Part shown: positions 6,154 through 8,685 of the stretch, piece by piece
Position numbering within the stretch: the stretch's first letter is position 1
How the letters are laid out: the number at the start of each line of letters is the position of its first letter
Assembly: GCA_947624465.1 (NCBI GenBank)
Contig: CANQKJ010000084.1
Span: forward strand, 1 to 8,685
DNA length: 8,685 bases
Direction of reading: 5' to 3'
Source: an uncultured Oscillospiraceae bacterium
GTDB taxonomy: Bacteria; Bacillota; Clostridia; Oscillospirales; Oscillospiraceae
The notes under the pieces: generated by a model
What the model saw: the letters and a program-made list of their open reading frames with translations, nothing else
Databases searched by the model: none
What the model was told of the DNA's origin: nothing
Translations under genes and position numbers: made by a program

Positions 6154-6182
6154 ACTTTGAACAGACGGGAGGGAGCCGGGGG

Positions 6183-7319
6183 ATGAGGACCGTGGGGATC
6201 GTGGCGGAGTACAACCCATTCCACGCCGGCCACGCCCGGCACATCGCCGAGACCAGAAGAGCGCTGGGGGAGGACTGCGCCGTCGCCGCCGCCATGAGCG
6301 GGAACTTCGTCCAGCGGGGGGACTGCGCCCTCTTCGACAAATGGCGCCGGGCCAGGGCCGCCCTGGAGGGAGGCGCCGACCTGGTGCTGGAGCTGCCCAC
6401 GGTGTGGGCGGCCGCCTCGGCGGAGCGGTTCGCCCGGGGCGCGGTGAACATCCTGAGAGCGGCCGGGGCGGAGTGTCTGTCCTTCGGCAGCGAGAGCGGG
6501 GACGCGGACGGCCTGAAGACGCTGGCCGCCAGCCTGGACGGCCCGGCCTATGACGCCGCCCTCCGGGAGGAGCTGGCAGGCGGCGCTTCCTTCGCCGCCT
6601 GCCGGCAAAAGGCCGCCGCCGGCCTGGCGGGGGCGGAGCGGGCCGCCCTGCTGGCAAACCCCAACGACAATCTGGCGGTGGAGTACCTGAGGGCCGCCCG
6701 GCGGCTGGGCTGGGTCCCGGAGGTGGTCGCCGTCCCCCGCGCCGGCGCGGGCCATGACGGGGGGGACCACCCGGATTATCCCTCCGCCTCGTATCTGAGA
6801 GAACAAATTCGCGCGGGGAAGCTGCAATCAGAGGGCTTCGCCGACCTGCGGCGCGCCGAGCGGGCGGTGCTGGCCCGGCTGCGCTCCATGAGCCTGAGCG
6901 GCTTCGAGGCCCTGCCCGACAGCGGGGAGGGCCTGGCCAGCCGCCTGTACCGGGCCGTCCAAAGGGGGACCTCCCTGGAGGAGGTGTGGGCGCTGGCCAA
7001 GACCAAGCGCTACGCCCACGCCCGCCTGCGGCGGATGACCCTGTGGGCCTTTCTGGGCCTCACCGCCGCCGATGTGCCCGAAAATCCGCCCTATCTGCGG
7101 GTGCTGGGCTGCAATGCGCGGGGCAGGGAGATATTGAAGCGGCTCAAAAAGACGGCCCCTCTGCCCGTCCTCACCAAGCCCGCCCACGCCAAAGAGCTGG
7201 ACGGAGAGGGCCGGCGGCTGTTTGAGCTGGAGGCCCGCTGCACCGACCTCTACGACCTGTGTCTGGACCCGGTCCCCGTCCCAGGCCGGGAGTGGACCAC
7301 CAGCCCGGTGATTTTGTGA
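6183..7319 (+). CDS. tmcAL: tRNA(Met) cytidine acetate ligase
   Basis: TmcAL (B. subtilis YlbM family) activates acetate with ATP and transfers the acetyl group to cytidine 34 of elongator tRNA-Met, giving N4-acetylcytidine, which helps read AUG accurately. The 378-residue product starts [20 protein letters not shown] with the nucleotidyltransferase HxGH motif (H14, H17). It then has SGNFVQRG (39-46), [18 protein letters not shown] (98-105), [12 protein letters not shown] (158-169), [11 protein letters not shown] (199-209) and the C-terminal [16 protein letters not shown] lies 8 nt before the ATG. It diverges from ackA across a 183-bp region; clustering with acetate-metabolism genes is common in clostridia. 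No clear terminator follows, so the next gene may be partly co-transcribed. Confidence 0.93.
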   Translation: MRTVGIVAEYNPFHAGHARHIAETRRALGEDCAVAAAMSGNFVQRGDCALFDKWRRARAALEGGADLVLELPTVWAAASAERFARGAVNILRAAGAECLSFGSESGDADGLKTLAASLDGPAYDAALREELAGGASFAACRQKAAAGLAGAERAALLANPNDNLAVEYLRAARRLGWVPEVVAVPRAGAGHDGGDHPDYPSASYLREQIRAGKLQSEGFADLRRAERAVLARLRSMSLSGFEALPDSGEGLASRLYRAVQRGTSLEEVWALAKTKRYAHARLRRMTLWAFLGLTAADVPENPPYLRVLGCNARGREILKRLKKTAPLPVLTKPAHAKELDGEGRRLFELEARCTDLYDLCLDPVPVPGREWTTSPVIL

Positions 7320-7332
7320 AATTTACACTTCG

Positions 7333-7364
7333 TTGACAACTTCCGCCCCCAAATGGGGTAAAAT
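7333..7364 (+). promoter_or_regulatory. Possible promoter with long spacer before the rhomboid-like gene
   Basis: A perfect TTGACA (7333-7338) and TAAAAT (7359-7364) are separated by 20 bp, longer than the usual 17. The spacer contains a small dyad CCCCAAATGGGG (7347-7358). It could be weak, need a DNA-distorting regulator, or be fortuitous. Confidence 0.35.
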
Positions 7365-7393
7365 GATCCAAATGCCCGGAAGGAGGGCTTTTC

Positions 7394-8278
7394 ATGTATG
7401 GTCAAGGCAACGGCGGCATCATCGACCGCTTCTGCGCCAAGCATCCCCGGTTCGGCATCCCCAACCTGATGCTGTGGGTCTGTATCGGCCAGGTCATCGT
7501 CTATGTGCTGGAGCTGCTGTTCCCCAGCGTCGCCGCCTTTATCCCCCTGTACACGCCGCTGGTGCTGCGGGGGCAGGTGTGGCGGCTGGTGACCTTCCTC
7601 TTCACCCCCAATTCCTCCAACCCCTTCTACCTGCTGCTGGGGTGCTATTTCTACTTCTGGATCGGCCAGATGCTGGAGCGGGAGTGGGGCACCGCCAAGT
7701 TCACCCTGTTCTATCTGTGCGGCGTGGTCCTCACCGCCGTCTACGGGATGATCGCCGGTCTGCTCTCCCCCTACGGCGTGCTGTTCCCCTTTGCCAATGC
7801 GTATTATGTCAACCTATCCATCTTCCTCATCATCGCCACCTACTACGGGGAGATGCAGGTGCTGCTGTTCTTTGTGGTGCCGGTGAAGATGAAGTGGATG
7901 GCCCTCATCGACGTGGCGTTGGTGCTGATCGACGCCATCCGCTTCTTCCAGGCGGGCATCGTGGCGCTGGCGCTGGCCTTCCTGCCCTCCATCGTCAACT
8001 ACTTCATCTTCACCTGGCCCGTCTGGTCCTACAAGCTGGGCATCGCCAAGCGTCAGGCCGACCCCAAGGTCATCAGCTTCAAGCGGGCCCAGCGGCAGGC
8101 CCGGCAGAGAAGCGGCGCCGCCAGTACCGGCCGGGGGTACACCCGCAAGTGCGCCGTCTGCGGCGTCACCGACGCGGACGACCCCGACATGGAGTTCCGC
8201 TACTGCTCCAAGTGCGACGGGGAGTACTGCTACTGCATCGATCACATCTACAACCACGCCCACATCCGCAAAAGCTGA
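7394..8278 (+). CDS. Rhomboid-like membrane protein with Cys/His-rich tail; catalytic motifs absent
   Basis: A 294-residue protein with about six hydrophobic helices (roughly 22-46, 76-95, 102-124, 139-162, 167-182 and 185-211). The segment VWRLVTFLFTPNSSNPFYLL followed by GQMLEREWGTAKFTLFYLCGV resembles the rhomboid/derlin loop and second core helix. The GxSG serine motif and the histidine expected in later helices are missing, so it is probably a non-proteolytic rhomboid-like protein. The C-terminal cytoplasm-like tail is basic (residues 212-252) and then carries C253, C256, C271, C274, C279, C281, H284, H288 and H290, a likely zinc-binding knuckle. The ATG follows AGGAGGG (7381-7387). A long hairpin follows the stop codon. 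Function unknown; chaperone or membrane-protein quality control by analogy with derlins is speculation. Confidence 0.8.
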   Translation: MYGQGNGGIIDRFCAKHPRFGIPNLMLWVCIGQVIVYVLELLFPSVAAFIPLYTPLVLRGQVWRLVTFLFTPNSSNPFYLLLGCYFYFWIGQMLEREWGTAKFTLFYLCGVVLTAVYGMIAGLLSPYGVLFPFANAYYVNLSIFLIIATYYGEMQVLLFFVVPVKMKWMALIDVALVLIDAIRFFQAGIVALALAFLPSIVNYFIFTWPVWSYKLGIAKRQADPKVISFKRAQRQARQRSGAASTGRGYTRKCAVCGVTDADDPDMEFRYCSKCDGEYCYCIDHIYNHAHIRKS

Positions 8279-8322
8279 GAACGGAGAACGCCCCCGCTGA
8301 AAGGCGGGGGCGTTCTCCGTTC
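8279..8322 (+). terminator. Long hairpin after the rhomboid-like gene
   Basis: A perfect 19-bp inverted repeat (8279-8297 with 8304-8322; inner part ACGCCCCCGC/GCGGGGGCGT) with a 6-nt loop TGAAAG begins right after the stop codon. It is not followed by a T tract (CCGCGC instead), so it may be a weak terminator or an mRNA 3'-end stabiliser. Confidence 0.6.
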
Positions 8323-8366
8323 CCGCGCACATCACGGGGGCCGGGGGACGCCCTGAAAAATAGGGC

Positions 8367-8395
8367 TTGACAATTCCTGCCGGAGCGGATATACT
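8367..8395 (+). promoter_or_regulatory. Strong promoter of the small-peptide gene
   Basis: TTGACA (8367-8372), 17-bp spacer, TATACT (8390-8395); predicted start near 8402. The hexamers and spacing equal those of the padR promoter. A small inverted repeat GCCCT/AGGGC (8350-8366) abuts the -35 and may be an operator or a remnant terminator. Confidence 0.85.
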
Positions 8396-8432
8396 GAGCG
8401 GGAAATCATCCAAAAGAAAGGAGGCGCGCACG

Positions 8433-8531
8433 ATGACCAATACCAACTATGTTTCTGTGGCAGTCAAGGCCGAAAAGCGGTTTGAGAATGTCGCCGTGGG
8501 GATCCTGCGCGCCTTTGGACTGGGCCGATAG
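8433..8531 (+). CDS. Small 32-residue cationic peptide of unknown function
   Basis: An ATG codon preceded by AAAGGAGG (8417-8424) opens a 33-codon frame ending TAG. The peptide begins MTNTNYVSVAV and ends GILRAFGLGR; it has five Lys/Arg and two Glu (net about +3). From residue 9 it can form an amphipathic helix, with F17, A21, I24/L25 and F28 on one face. There is no signal peptide, no cysteine and no long hydrophobic span. The gene is flanked by its own near-consensus promoter and an intrinsic terminator, which is why I call such a short frame. I do not recognise the family. Options are a regulatory or leader peptide, a membrane-active or signalling peptide, or a translated portion of a small RNA of about 180 nt. 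Confidence 0.6.
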   Translation: MTNTNYVSVAVKAEKRFENVAVGILRAFGLGR

Positions 8532-8553
8532 CCCGGTTTCCTTTGGTTTGCGC

Positions 8554-8583
8554 GGCGTCCCCCGGCGTGGGGGCGCCTTTTTT
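8554..8583 (+). terminator. Terminator of the small-peptide gene
   Basis: Stem GGCG-(T bulge)-CCCCC / GGGGGCGCC (8554-8563 with 8569-8577), 5-nt loop, followed by TTTTTT (8578-8583). It starts 22 nt after the stop codon. A classic intrinsic terminator. Confidence 0.9.
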
Positions 8584-8612
8584 GCGCCTTTTTGAGGATA
8601 AGAGGAGGAAGG

Positions 8613-8685
8613 TTGAAACATTGTAATCAAAGCACAATTCCGAAAAAGGACGCACAAAAACAGGCCCCCCGAAGCGGACCGAAAT
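8613..8685 (+). CDS. Possible start of a gene running off the right edge (TTG start)
   Basis: GAGGAGG (8602-8608) is followed after 4 nt by TTG (8613-8615), and the frame stays open for 24 codons to the window edge (residues MKHCNQSTIPKKDAQKQAPR visible first if TTG is read as Met). The strong Shine-Dalgarno sequence is the main support; the spacing is slightly short and no promoter was found after the preceding terminator. The product cannot be identified from so little sequence. Confidence 0.35.
   Translation, partial: MKHCNQSTIPKKDAQKQAPRSGPK

Noticed and set aside
6120..6165. Catabolite-responsive element (CcpA site) upstream of ackA
   Set aside because: The palindrome lacks the central CG and overall pattern of the cre consensus in either orientation.
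4806..6827. Reading ackA as a much longer protein starting near 6827
   Set aside because: The extra N-terminus is arginine/proline/glycine-rich antisense of tmcAL plus the promoter region; acetate kinase begins at [12 protein letters not shown] with its own ribosome-binding site.
7333..8370. Alternative plus-strand frame over the rhomboid-like gene
   Set aside because: Its translation is Arg/His/Leu-rich low-complexity with no ribosome-binding site; the 7394 frame has membrane helices, conserved motifs and AGGAGGG.
8433..8531. Type I toxin for the small peptide
   Set aside because: Such toxins normally have a hydrophobic membrane span; this peptide is shorter in hydrophobic stretch and I see no overlapping antisense RNA promoter with confidence.
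8406..8657. Minus-strand open frames over the small-peptide region
   Set aside because: They run antisense through a promoter, terminator and ribosome-binding site and show no recognisable motif.

Overview
The window looks like chromosomal DNA of a GC-rich Firmicute, most plausibly an anaerobic gut clostridium of the Oscillospiraceae type (Flavonifractor/Pseudoflavonifractor-like). This is inferred from the gene order rpmG-secE-nusG-rplK-rplA, the AGGAGG-type Shine-Dalgarno sites, sigma-A style promoters, the PadR/DUF2812 pair, and the juxtaposition of ackA and tmcAL. I see no phage, transposon, CRISPR, tRNA or rRNA feature.

Left part (1-2403, minus strand): the operon rpmG (L33) - secE - nusG - rplK (L11) - rplA (L1, running off the left edge). 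Its promoter is placed at 2375-2403. It is followed by a leader of about 210 nt with several hairpins, one of which looks like an attenuator. Divergent from it is ruvX (2453-2875, plus strand). The -35 boxes of the two promoters lie almost on top of each other.

Middle part (2881-4781, minus strand): a padR regulator gene overlapping by 4 nt a gene for a DUF2812 membrane protein. Three near-identical copies of a 13-bp dyad sit in the promoter spacer, just after the predicted transcription start, and next to the ribosome-binding site. This suggests tight autorepression. A perfect palindromic terminator separates this unit from ruvX, and two tandem terminators insulate it from ackA.

Right part: ackA (minus) and tmcAL (plus) diverge from a 183-bp region. 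That region holds two copies of a 17-bp repeat, each containing a palindrome that carries TATAAT on both strands, plus a separate 22-bp palindrome. AckA makes ATP and acetate; TmcAL consumes ATP and acetate to modify tRNA-Met. tmcAL is followed by a rhomboid-like membrane protein that lacks the rhomboid catalytic motifs and has a Cys/His-rich tail.

At the right end there is a compact, well-formed transcription unit (promoter, ribosome-binding site, 32-codon ORF, terminator) encoding a small cationic peptide I do not recognise. Another possible gene start, with a TTG codon, runs off the right edge.
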